Positions 1 through 7,679 of a DNA stretch of 64,000 nucleotides are shown here, piece after piece. Within the stretch, counting starts at the first letter, position 1. The number at the start of each line of letters is the position of its first letter. The stretch is taken from the NCBI GenBank assembly GCA_027306785.1, contig DAHUZB010000005.1, positions 124,001 to 188,000 on the forward strand. Reading direction: 5' to 3'. Source of the DNA: Vulcanimicrobiota bacterium (GTDB lineage: Bacteria; Vulcanimicrobiota; Vulcanimicrobiia; Vulcanimicrobiales; Vulcanimicrobiaceae). The translations under genes were made by a program, and so were the position numbers. The notes under the pieces are model-generated. The model saw only the letters and a list, made by a program, of their open reading frames with translations. It was not told the origin of the DNA and made no database searches.

Positions 1-155
1 GGGTACGACGTGTGCGTCGCGAGCAGGATCGCGATGATCGCGAGCGTGCTCGTGACGACGGGATGGAGGAGCGGCGTGTCGCCGAAGGCGCGGGCCAAGC
101 GTTGCGCGCCGAGATAGATCGCCACCGTGAGCACGGTCCACAGCACGACGCTCAC
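1..155 (-). CDS. lrgB: LrgB/CidB-family membrane protein, N-terminal part (runs off the window)
   Basis: This is the first 51 codons of a membrane protein whose 3' end lies outside the window. The translation has two hydrophobic stretches separated by a short loop containing LLHPVVTST, which matches the LrgB/CidB pattern of a His-Pro after the first helix. The GTG start at 155-153 overlaps the TGA stop of the preceding lrgA-like gene (GTGA). LrgB works with LrgA as a holin-like or antiholin-like pair affecting murein hydrolase activity and metabolite export. The family call rests on a short fragment plus the adjacent LrgA. Confidence 0.7.
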   Translation of the reverse strand, partial: MSVVLWTVLTVAIYLGAQRLARAFGDTPLLHPVVTSTLAIIAILLATHTSY

Positions 156-520
156 GCGCGGCGCACCCGGCGATGGACGGCGGTTCCGACGGCGGCAGCG
201 ACCGCGATGCCGATCAGCGTCGAGAGCACGAGCGTCACGCAGACCCCGAGCCACGCGTGGGCGAGAAGCGTGCCGTACTGCATCACGCCCACGCACGCCG
301 GTACGAAGAGCAGCGCGAACCACCGCAACAGCAGGTGCGCCGCGCGCTCGAGCGGCGGATCGATGCGACGGCGCACCGCGAGCAGCGCGAGCAGCACGAG
401 CATTCCGAGCACCGCGCTCGAAAAACGCAGGTGCGCGTACGCGACGAACGCATCGCAGATCGCGCCGAAGAGCACGAATCCGACGAGCGCGACGGCGACG
501 TAACGCGAGCGGCCGCTCAC
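152..520 (-). CDS. lrgA: CidA/LrgA-family holin-like membrane protein
   Basis: This 122-residue protein has four hydrophobic segments, the usual size and topology of CidA/LrgA. It begins with GTG at 520-518, which overlaps the TGA of murQ (GTGA), and its own stop overlaps the lrgB start. CidA/LrgA proteins sit in the inner membrane and modulate murein hydrolase release or act as small-metabolite exporters. Its place at the end of a wall-recycling operon suggests a role in export or control during peptidoglycan turnover. No single catalytic motif exists for this family, so the call rests on topology, size and pairing with the LrgB-like gene. Confidence 0.75.
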   Translation of the reverse strand: MSGRSRYVAVALVGFVLFGAICDAFVAYAHLRFSSAVLGMLVLLALLAVRRRIDPPLERAAHLLLRWFALLFVPACVGVMQYGTLLAHAWLGVCVTLVLSTLIGIAVAAAVGTAVHRRVRRA

Positions 521-1398
521 AGCAGCGCGCGGAGCGAGCCGTCGACGTCGGCGAGCAGCGCGGCCGCCGTGTCGGCATCGACGCCGCGGCGCGCCATCAC
601 GACCGCGGTCTTCACCCGGCCTCCGGCCTGCGCGAGCAGCGCGCGTGCGCGCGTTTCGTCGATCTCGGCAAGCGTGCAGACGAGGCGTTCCGCCCGTCCG
701 CGCAACTTCTCGTTGGTCGCGACCACGTCGACCATCAGGTTATCGTAGACCTTGCCGATGCGTACCATCAGCGCGGTCGAGATGGCGTTGAGGGCGATCT
801 TCTGCGACGTGCCCGCCTTGAGGCGCGTCGACCCGGTCAACACTTCGGGGCCCGTCTCGAGCACGATTGCATCGCGCGCGGCGTGGATCAGCGGCGCGTT
901 CGGTGAGTTGACGATCGCCACCGTATATGCACCGCATCCATCGGCGGCGCGCAGGGCGGCCGCCACGTAGGGAGCGCCGCCGCTCGCCGAGAGTCCGACG
1001 AGCGCATCGCCCGCCCGGACGTGCCCGCGTACCTCGCGCTCGCCCGCCTCCGCGTCGTCCTCGGCACCTTCGATCGCCGTGCGCAGCGCCGCGTTACCGC
1101 CCGCGATATGCGCGCAGACGAGCGTCGGATCGGTGCCGAAGGTCGGCGGCATCTCCGATGCGTCGAGCACGCCCAGACGCCCGCTCGTCCCCGCGCCGAT
1201 GTAATGCAGCCGTCCGCCCGCCCGCACGCGCGCGGCGATCTCTTCCACCACGCGCGCGATCGCCGCGCGCTGCGCGAGGACCGCGTCGGCCGCGCGGCGC
1301 TGATCCTCGACGATCAAGCGCACGATCTCCACCGTATCGCGTGTGTCGAGATCGCGCGAACGCGCGCTCCGTGCCTCGGTTGCGGGCAACTCGCTCAT
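517..1398 (-). CDS. murQ: N-acetylmuramic acid 6-phosphate etherase MurQ
   Basis: MurQ cleaves the lactyl ether of MurNAc-6-phosphate to give GlcNAc-6-phosphate and D-lactate in the cytoplasm. The 293-residue length is normal for the family (about 300). Visible marks are the SIS-type sugar-phosphate site GAGTSGRLGVLDASE, the glutamate in DASEMPPTFG and the one in IEGAEDD (the two family active-site acids), the SASGG loop, and the segment TGSTRLKAGTSQK. The ATG overlaps the stop of the upstream kinase (ATGA), and its TGA overlaps the lrgA start. It directly follows AnmK and the amino-sugar kinase, which supply its substrate pathway. Confidence 0.95.
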   Translation of the reverse strand: MSELPATEARSARSRDLDTRDTVEIVRLIVEDQRRAADAVLAQRAAIARVVEEIAARVRAGGRLHYIGAGTSGRLGVLDASEMPPTFGTDPTLVCAHIAGGNAALRTAIEGAEDDAEAGEREVRGHVRAGDALVGLSASGGAPYVAAALRAADGCGAYTVAIVNSPNAPLIHAARDAIVLETGPEVLTGSTRLKAGTSQKIALNAISTALMVRIGKVYDNLMVDVVATNEKLRGRAERLVCTLAEIDETRARALLAQAGGRVKTAVVMARRGVDADTAAALLADVDGSLRALL

Positions 1399-2306
1399 GC
1401 GTGCTCCGCCGCAAGCAGCGCGCGTGCGAGCGCGAGTGCGCCGTACTCCGGCCGCGGCGGCTGCTTCACGGCATGCAGAAAGGGCATCTCGTTCACGATG
1501 CGCGTCTCGAGCAAGAACGTCAGCAACGTGTTGCGCTGCAGCAATCCGCCCGCCAGCACGAGCGGCAATTCGCGATTGCGCGCACCGGCTCGCGCCACGA
1601 GCGCCTTGAGTGTCTCGAAGAGATCGAGCGCCGCCGCCTGCACGATCTTGGTCGCGCTGCGCTCGCCCGCCGTGGCCGCATCGAGCACGAGCGGCGCGAA
1701 CGAGGCGATCTCGCGCACCGGTGCAACTGCATCATATATGCGTGCAAGCAGCGCCTGCGCGTCGGTGACCCCGATGCGCTCCTCGATGCGTTCGAGCATC
1801 GCGTCGCGGGGCGCGCGACCGTCGTACGATTTGAGCAGCAACCGCAACGCCGCCGCCCCGAGCGCGTAGCCCGAGCCTTCGTCGCCGAGCAGATAGCCGT
1901 AGCCGCCGGTGCGCACGAAGCGTTCGTCGACGAGCGCGCAGGCGATCGAGCCGGTACCCGCGATCAGCGCGAGCGCATCGCCGTGCGGCGCACCCGCGCG
2001 TAGCGCGATACGCGCATCGTCGCTCACGCCGATTCGCGTGTGCGGCAGACGAACGGCGAGCGCCGCCTGCAGCCCGCGTGCGATCGCCTCGCGTCCCGCG
2101 CCCGCGGCGCCGACGAAGAGCGCATCGGGGACTCCTCCGCCGAGCACGCTCGCAGCCGCGCGAGCGATGGTCTCGGCGGCGGCCTCGACGCTCGCGGTGC
2201 GCGCGTTCGCCGCATCGGCCTCGAACGTTCCGAGGATCGCGCCGTCGCGCTCCGCGACCGCGTTCGTCGAGGTTCCACCGGCATCGACGCCGACGATCAC
2301 CGACAT
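1395..2306 (-). CDS. BadF/BadG-type N-acetylhexosamine kinase
   Basis: This 303-residue protein belongs to the ASKHA-fold BadF/BadG/BcrA/BcrD group, which includes GlcNAc and MurNAc kinases. The N-terminal phosphate loop DAGGTSTNAVAE and the second phosphate loop AGTGSIACAL are visible, and a GDEGSGYALG segment typical of GlcNAc kinases follows. It lies between anmK (overlap of 10 bases) and murQ (ATGA overlap), so the likely job is phosphorylation of GlcNAc released by NagZ, or of MurNAc. The sequence alone does not decide which sugar is used, so no gene symbol is given. Confidence 0.88.
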   Translation of the reverse strand: MSVIVGVDAGGTSTNAVAERDGAILGTFEADAANARTASVEAAAETIARAAASVLGGGVPDALFVGAAGAGREAIARGLQAALAVRLPHTRIGVSDDARIALRAGAPHGDALALIAGTGSIACALVDERFVRTGGYGYLLGDEGSGYALGAAALRLLLKSYDGRAPRDAMLERIEERIGVTDAQALLARIYDAVAPVREIASFAPLVLDAATAGERSATKIVQAAALDLFETLKALVARAGARNRELPLVLAGGLLQRNTLLTFLLETRIVNEMPFLHAVKQPPRPEYGALALARALLAAEHA

Positions 2307-3442
2307 TCCCGAGCTACCTCCGTCATCACGCGCTGCAAGCCGTACGGCGCGATCGCACCGAGCGTGACCGGGCGCGATGCGCCGGTGACGCGCGGAACGT
2401 TTGCCGCCCGCTCGCGCAGCGTCTCGTAGCCGAGGATCGCAAACGCGATCGCCTCGCGCGCGTCGCTCGGCACGCCCGCCGCATCGGTCGGTTCGATGCG
2501 CGCGTGCGGAAGTCGTTCCTGCAGCGACGCCATCAGTGCCAGGTTGCGCGCGCCGCCGCCGCCGACGAGCACGCGCGCGTTCGTGAGGCCGACCGCGTGC
2601 ACCGCGTCGGCGAGCGTGCGCGACGTGAGTTCCGCGAGCGTCGCGCAGCCGTCTTCGAGCGAGAGCGGATCGAGCAGCGCGCGGTGCTCGGCGAGAAACT
2701 GCGCGCCGAAGCGCTCGCGGCCGGTCGATTTCGGCAGCGGCGCCGCGAAGTACGGATCGGCGAGCATCGCGGCGAGCGCGCGCGCATCGGCCGTGCCCGC
2801 CGCCGCGAAGGCCCCGTCCGCGTCGAAGCTCGCGGCGCCGTCGGTGCGCTCGTGCACGAAAGCGTCGATCAGCATATTGCCCGGGCCGGTGTCGAAGGCG
2901 AGGACGTCGTACGGCGCGCAGCCGCGCGGAAGCGCGGTGAGGTTCGCGATGCCGCCGATATTCACCGCGACGCGATCTTCGTCGTCACTGCCGAAGAGCA
3001 GCGCGTCGGTGTAGGGCACGAGCGGTGCGCCGTGGCCGCCGACCGCGCAATCGGCGCTGCGGAAATCGAAGCAGACCGTCGCGCCGAGCGCCTCGCGCAC
3101 GATGAACGGGTCGCCGAGCTGCGTCGTCACGTGTCGCGCGCCGTCGTGATAGATCGTCTGACCGTGCATCGCGACGAGATCGATCGACATCGCGCCCGCG
3201 ACCGTGCGCGCCGCCTGCGCGAACGCAAGCCCGATGTCGCGATGCAATTCGGCCGAGGCGGCGCTCGAGCCCGGATGCGGCGGGAGCGCCGCCCGCAGCC
3301 GCGCGAGCAGTGACGCATCGTACGGCACGATCGCGAACGCCAGCAGATCGAAGGCATAGCGCTCGCCGTCGGGTACGATGCGCAGCAGCGCGGCATCGAT
3401 GCCGTCGAGCGAGGTGCCGCTCATCAAACCGATCGCGATCAT
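2297..3442 (-). CDS. anmK: Anhydro-N-acetylmuramic acid kinase AnmK
   Basis: AnmK hydrolyses and phosphorylates 1,6-anhydro-MurNAc to MurNAc-6-phosphate, the substrate of MurQ. The protein is 381 residues from the ATG at 3442 (family about 370). It starts with the hallmark GLMSGTSLDGIDAA and carries MHGQTIYH, NIGGIANLT, DTGPGNMLID and GGGARNLALM in the expected order. The open frame extends further upstream, but the MIAIGLMSGTS start is the conserved one and overlaps the stop of the serine hydrolase gene by ATGA. The substrate aspartate expected in the DTGPGN region is present. Confidence 0.95.
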   Translation of the reverse strand: MIAIGLMSGTSLDGIDAALLRIVPDGERYAFDLLAFAIVPYDASLLARLRAALPPHPGSSAASAELHRDIGLAFAQAARTVAGAMSIDLVAMHGQTIYHDGARHVTTQLGDPFIVREALGATVCFDFRSADCAVGGHGAPLVPYTDALLFGSDDEDRVAVNIGGIANLTALPRGCAPYDVLAFDTGPGNMLIDAFVHERTDGAASFDADGAFAAAGTADARALAAMLADPYFAAPLPKSTGRERFGAQFLAEHRALLDPLSLEDGCATLAELTSRTLADAVHAVGLTNARVLVGGGGARNLALMASLQERLPHARIEPTDAAGVPSDAREAIAFAILGYETLRERAANVPRVTGASRPVTLGAIAPYGLQRVMTEVARECR

Positions 3443-4473
3443 CGCGCGAGCGCCTCGATCGCCGCGTCGTAGAAGGCTGCGCGCAGCGCACGCGAGTCGG
3501 CGCGCCCGAAGTAGACCGTGTTGGTCAACAGCACGCCCTGCAGATCGCGCTCGGGATCGGCCCACACGCAGGTCCCGGTAAAACCCGTATGTCCGAACGC
3601 GTCACGCGAAAAGGCCGCGCCGCACGAGTTCTCGTCGCTGGTCTTGAGCGCCCACCCGAGGCCGCGCCGCAGAACCGGATCGTAGGCCTGCTCCGCAAGC
3701 GCGTCGCGGACGAGCGCGTGCGGCAGACGCGCAGCGCGCCCGTGCAGCGCTCCGAGGTAGGATTCGGTGAGGAACGCCACGTCGGCGGCGGTGCCGAAAA
3801 GCCCCGCGTGCCCCGCCGCGCCGTTCATGAGATACGCTTTTTCGTCGTGCACGCGTCCCTGCACGCGTCCGCGCCAGGCATCTTCTTCGGTCGCCGGGAT
3901 CGCGGCGCGCTCGCGTTCGTGCGGAACGAAACCGAGCGTCGCGCGCCCGTGCCGTCGGTCCAGCACGCGCGGGAGCGCGCATCCGCCGAGCCGCGCGAGC
4001 ACGACGCCGAGCGCGATCATGCCGAGATCGCTGTAGATCACGCGCTCGCCGGGTGCCGCGACGAGCGGGCGTTCGAGCGTGAAACGCTCGACATTGCAAT
4101 CGAGAAGCGTGCGATAATCGGCGCCCGAGTTCATCCCCGAGGTGTGCGCGAGCAGCATGCGCAGCGTGATCGTCTCGTGCGCGCTTGCGCGCCAGGCATC
4201 GAGGATGCGCGCGACCGGCTCGTCGAGATCGAGCGCGCCGTCGGCGACGAACGCGAGCGCCGCATCGCTCGCGAAGAGTTTGGTGAGCGAGGCGAGATCG
4301 AAGCGGGTATCGACGTAGACCGGAACGGCCGCGGCATCGGCGCGCGTCACGCCGTACGCACGCTCGAAGCGAAGCTCGCCGCCCGCCTCGATACGCGCGA
4401 CCGCCCCGGTGAAGAGTCGTCCCGTCGCCTCGCGCAGCAAGCGATCGACGGCGGCAAAGGGATCAGATCGCAA
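3439..4473 (-). CDS. Serine hydrolase of the class C beta-lactamase/PBP-like family
   Basis: This protein has the SxxK nucleophile motif (DLASLTKLFA), a YSD element in place of YxN (IYSDLGMIALG) and a C-terminal HTG triad (FGHTGFTG). These place it in the beta-lactamase fold family (PF00144) that includes esterases, D-aminopeptidases and amidases. No signal peptide is evident, so it may act on muropeptides in the cytoplasm. The frame is open to 4593, but the conserved sequence begins near the TTG at 4473, which overlaps the nagZ 3' end by 11 bases. I chose that start, and it is uncertain. The position between nagZ and anmK suggests a role in processing wall fragments. Confidence 0.8.
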   Translation of the reverse strand: MRSDPFAAVDRLLREATGRLFTGAVARIEAGGELRFERAYGVTRADAAAVPVYVDTRFDLASLTKLFASDAALAFVADGALDLDEPVARILDAWRASAHETITLRMLLAHTSGMNSGADYRTLLDCNVERFTLERPLVAAPGERVIYSDLGMIALGVVLARLGGCALPRVLDRRHGRATLGFVPHERERAAIPATEEDAWRGRVQGRVHDEKAYLMNGAAGHAGLFGTAADVAFLTESYLGALHGRAARLPHALVRDALAEQAYDPVLRRGLGWALKTSDENSCGAAFSRDAFGHTGFTGTCVWADPERDLQGVLLTNTVYFGRADSRALRAAFYDAAIEALAR

Positions 4474-5965
4474 CCGGAAGCGCTCCCGTCGCGGGCGCGC
4501 CGCCGAAAAGAACGTCGGCAAGCCCCGCGATACTCGGCGCTTCGTCACCGTAGGTCGCGAGCACATGCCGCGCCTCGGTAAAGAGTTCGGCATCGAACGG
4601 CTCTTGCACGGAGATCACGAGCGCGTCGGGCTGCCGCTCCACGATCGCCGCGATCGCGGCCGCTTGCCCCGCGTGCAGGTGCGCGCGGCGCGCCAGTACG
4701 ATCGCTCGGCGCTGCGATGCGGCGAGTCGCGCGAGGGCCCCCGCGAGCTGCTCCGGATCGGGATCGAGCGGGAGGCGCAGCAGATCGAGCGCGGGGGCCT
4801 GCGCCGCGAGTGACGCGGCATCGCGCGCGTCGGTCGCCACGCCGTCGGCACGCGCGCCTTCGAACGAGATCGCACACGCGCTCGTGGGATCGGCGTGCGG
4901 CGTCCCGCGCAGCACCGTAACGGCGCGACGCCCGATCTCGCGCCCGATCCCCGGATGCGGCGGCGGCGTATCGAGCGGCAACGGCGGCTGCGCCTGCTCG
5001 CGCAGACGCATCACGCGATCGTGCGCTTCGCGCAGACGTTCGAGCGGCAGACGTCCGCTCTCGACCTCGACGACGAGTCGATCGGCCGCGGCGAAGGCGA
5101 GATCGAGATCGTGGCTGATCGTCGCGCAATCCGCACCGGCCGCGAGCGCGGCGACAACGCCTTCGACGCTCCCGACGCCGCGCGCGATCGCGTCCATCTG
5201 CATGCAATCGGTGAAGCAGCATCCGCGCAAGCCCCATTCCTCGCGAAACAGGCCGGTAAGCACGCGCCGAGAGAGCGTGGCCGGATGCAGCGGATCGAGT
5301 GCACGCACGATCACGTGCGCGGTCATGAAGGCGCGCGCATCGGCCGCACACGCCGCGAACGGCACGAAGTCGCGCGCGCGCAGCGTCGCTTCGTCGGCGT
5401 CGACGGCGGGTAAACCGACGTGCGAGTCGAGCGCGGTCGATCCGTGTCCCGGTGCGTGTTTGAAGGTCGCGTGCACGCCCGCACGCTGCAGACCGTTCGC
5501 AAAGGCCTGCGCCATGACGGTGACGCGTCGCGGATCGCTCCCGAAGGAGCGCATGCCGATCACGGTGCTTGCCGCCTCGAGCGCGAGATCGACGACCGGT
5601 GCGAAATCGAGCGTCACACCCGCGCGCCGCAGATCCGAGCCGAGCTGTTCGCCCGCGCGTTCCGCGAGCTCCGGCGATCCGGTCGCGCCGAGCGCCATCA
5701 TCGACGGTAGCGCTTCCACGCCGTCGCGCAATCGCGCGACGCGCCCGCCTTCTTGATCGATTGCGATCAGCGGTGACGGATCGTCGAGCGCGCGAAGCCG
5801 GTCGGTCAGCGCGCGCACCTGCGCGAGCGACGCGACGTTGCGCCCGAAGAGCACGTAGGCGCCGAATCCGGCCTCCCGCAGGCGCGCGTGCAGCGCGTCG
5901 TCGAGCGCGGTTCCGGGAATACCGGTCGCGATGACGCCGCGCGCGAGACGCAGCAGATCGTTCAT
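4463..5965 (-). CDS. nagZ: Beta-N-acetylglucosaminidase NagZ (GH3)
   Basis: NagZ removes GlcNAc from GlcNAc-anhydroMurNAc or its peptides. The 500-residue protein starts at ATG 5965, overlapping the stop of the ABC ATPase gene (ATGA). The GH3 core includes IAIDQEGGRVARL (about 67-79), KHAPGHGSTALDSH (169-182) with the NagZ-type His182, and FTDCMQMDAI with the likely nucleophile Asp253. A second domain follows residue 330, as in Gram-positive-type two-domain NagZ rather than the single-domain proteobacterial form. No signal peptide is seen, which favours a cytoplasmic enzyme. Confidence 0.93.
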   Translation of the reverse strand: MNDLLRLARGVIATGIPGTALDDALHARLREAGFGAYVLFGRNVASLAQVRALTDRLRALDDPSPLIAIDQEGGRVARLRDGVEALPSMMALGATGSPELAERAGEQLGSDLRRAGVTLDFAPVVDLALEAASTVIGMRSFGSDPRRVTVMAQAFANGLQRAGVHATFKHAPGHGSTALDSHVGLPAVDADEATLRARDFVPFAACAADARAFMTAHVIVRALDPLHPATLSRRVLTGLFREEWGLRGCCFTDCMQMDAIARGVGSVEGVVAALAAGADCATISHDLDLAFAAADRLVVEVESGRLPLERLREAHDRVMRLREQAQPPLPLDTPPPHPGIGREIGRRAVTVLRGTPHADPTSACAISFEGARADGVATDARDAASLAAQAPALDLLRLPLDPDPEQLAGALARLAASQRRAIVLARRAHLHAGQAAAIAAIVERQPDALVISVQEPFDAELFTEARHVLATYGDEAPSIAGLADVLFGGAPATGALPVAI

Positions 5966-6948
5966 TGCGCCCGCCCGGTCGCGGCGTCGAAGCGCCGCAC
6001 GTCGCGCGGATCGATGCGCAGGCCGATCGTCGCTCCGATCTCGGGAGCATCGCTTGCATCGACGCGCGCGAGCAGCTTCGTGCGGTCGCACGCGAGATGC
6101 AGATAGGTATCGGCGCCCGTGCGTTCCACGCGCGTCACCACCGCGCGGAGCGGCGCATCCGCCGCGACGACGATGCGTTCGGGGCGAATGCCGAGAAGAT
6201 GGCCGCCCGTCTCACCGAGCAGATCGCACGGGACGACGTTCATCGAGCGCACGCCGAGCAGGGTCGCCGCGCGTGCGGTTGCCGGAGCATCATAGACTCG
6301 TTGCGGTTCGCCGTAATCCTCGATTCGCCCGTCGATGAGCACGGCGAGTTCGTCGGAGACGGACATCGCTTCCGTGTGATCGTGGGTGACGAGCAGCATC
6401 GGTCCGCCGAAACGCTCGCGCACGTGCACGAGCTCGTCGCGCACCCGCGCGCGCAGTTCGGGATCGAGCGACGCGAGCGGTTCGTCGAGCAAGAGCGCAT
6501 GCGGCTCGGAGAGCAGCGCTCGCGCGATCGCGACACGCTGCCGTTCGCCCGTCGAGAGCGCGCGCGGGCGACGCTCGAGATGCATCTCGATCGCGAAGGC
6601 GCGTGCGATGTCATCGACGCGCTCGCGCACCCGCGTGCGCGCACGCACCACGAGCGCCAGGTTCTGTCGTACCGTGAGATGATCGAGCAGGGCCGACTCG
6701 GCGAAGACGAGCGCGATGCGGCGCGACTGCGGCGGTCGGTCGCCGACCGAACGACCGTCAAGTTCGATCGTACCGGTCGTCCGCCGCTCGAGCCCGGCGA
6801 GCGCTCGCAGCAGCGTGCTCTTCCCGGCACCGGAGGGCCCGACGACCGCAAGCGTGCGCCCGGCGGCGACACTGAGGGAGACATCGGCGAGCGCGGGAAC
6901 CGGGCGACCCGGAAACCGCACGCCGAGCCGGTGCGCGCGCAGCGTCAT
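5962..6948 (-). CDS. ABC transporter ATP-binding protein, MalK/UgpC type
   Basis: This 328-residue ATPase has Walker A GPSGAGKST, a signature LSTGERQRVAIARAL, Walker B LLLDEP and the switch histidine in VTHDHTEAMS. It is followed by a C-terminal TOBE-like region of about 100 residues, the layout of carbohydrate-importer ATPases such as MalK and UgpC. No permease or binding protein is encoded nearby, so it would have to serve membrane subunits elsewhere. Leading the recycling operon, it plausibly energises uptake of amino sugars or muropeptides. That substrate is inferred from neighbours only. Confidence 0.9.
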   Translation of the reverse strand: MTLRAHRLGVRFPGRPVPALADVSLSVAAGRTLAVVGPSGAGKSTLLRALAGLERRTTGTIELDGRSVGDRPPQSRRIALVFAESALLDHLTVRQNLALVVRARTRVRERVDDIARAFAIEMHLERRPRALSTGERQRVAIARALLSEPHALLLDEPLASLDPELRARVRDELVHVRERFGGPMLLVTHDHTEAMSVSDELAVLIDGRIEDYGEPQRVYDAPATARAATLLGVRSMNVVPCDLLGETGGHLLGIRPERIVVAADAPLRAVVTRVERTGADTYLHLACDRTKLLARVDASDAPEIGATIGLRIDPRDVRRFDAATGRAQ

Positions 6949-6961
6949 CGGCGCACGTGAC

Positions 6962-7348
6962 TCAAGGGGCGAAGCGGATCAACTGTGCGACCAAGCGGCC
7001 GCCGACCTCGTAGACCGAGAGCCGAACCTGTTGCCCCGGGCGCAGGTCGGCGAGCGTCCCGTACTGATTGCCGCGGTAGATCGTCGTGTTGGGCACGATC
7101 GCGACCGTGATCGCGCCGCGGCCGGTCCGCACCACGAGCGAGCCGCCCGCGTAGTCGACCGACTCGATCCGGCCGTGCAGTTCGCCCGCATTGTGCGCTT
7201 GCTTTCCGGCTTCGAGCGAGCGATAGACGTTCGGCGGCGTGCTCGGGGGATCGGCAAACGCAGGCGCGATGCCGGAGAGGCATCCGCAGGCGATCAGCAC
7301 GGCCACGATCGATTGTCGCATCTTCATCGGAAACGTCGATGCGGGCAT
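6962..7348 (-). CDS. Small secreted protein, unknown function
   Basis: The protein has a clear signal peptide ending near APAFA-D and a mature part of about 100 residues. That part looks like a small beta-barrel (segments such as HGRIESVDYAGG, VRTGRGAITVAIVP and LRPGQQVRLSVYEVG), reminiscent of DUF5666-type domains. ATG codons at 7348, 7327 and 7321 are all possible. I prefer 7348 because GGAACGGAA lies just before it. The gene ends 13 bases before the ABC ATPase start and may be co-transcribed with the operon. The function is unknown. Confidence 0.7.
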   Translation of the reverse strand: MPASTFPMKMRQSIVAVLIACGCLSGIAPAFADPPSTPPNVYRSLEAGKQAHNAGELHGRIESVDYAGGSLVVRTGRGAITVAIVPNTTIYRGNQYGTLADLRPGQQVRLSVYEVGGRLVAQLIRFAP

Positions 7349-7364
7349 TTCCGTTCCGCGCCGT

Positions 7365-7676
7365 TCAATCCCCGTTCCGAGCGAGCGCTTCGTGGTATTC
7401 GGCACGCGCCCGCTCCCCGTCGGCTCCGCCGCGGCGGGCCCGCTCCGCGATGCCCCGGAGCGCGACGACGCGCTCGTCCTCGGCGCGCTCGCCCGCGAGC
7501 ACCAGGCGCAGGGCCACGAAGGTGAGGTCCGGCGTCCGGGCGCCGAGCATCCGCATTCCCTCGTAGAAGGGGCGCGCCGCGGGAGTCGCGCTCGGCGCGG
7601 CCAAGAGCGCGCGTACGAGATCGGCCTTCGCGGGCGTGCCGTCGAGGAGATAGCGGTCGAGCAACTCGAAATCCAT
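7365..7676 (-). CDS. Hypothetical helical protein (103 residues)
   Basis: A short open frame starting MDFELLDRYLLDGTP gives a protein rich in charged and leucine residues that looks helical. I recognise no family. It ends 16 bases before the secreted-protein gene, so it could be the first gene of the operon. Its ATG at 7676 is only 3 bases from the GTG of the divergent protease-like gene at 7680, leaving no room for a separate promoter region. The frame is open much further upstream, but that part is a shadow of the opposite gene. Existence as a gene is likely but not certain. Confidence 0.5.
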   Translation of the reverse strand: MDFELLDRYLLDGTPAKADLVRALLAAPSATPAARPFYEGMRMLGARTPDLTFVALRLVLAGERAEDERVVALRGIAERARRGGADGERARAEYHEALARNGD

Positions 7677-7679
7677 ACG

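Noticed and set aside
927-2003. Long plus-strand open frames across the murQ-kinase region and similar ones at 3310-4581 and 4884-5756
   Set aside because: They are Arg/Ala-rich antisense shadows of real GC-rich genes with no ribosome site or recognisable domain.
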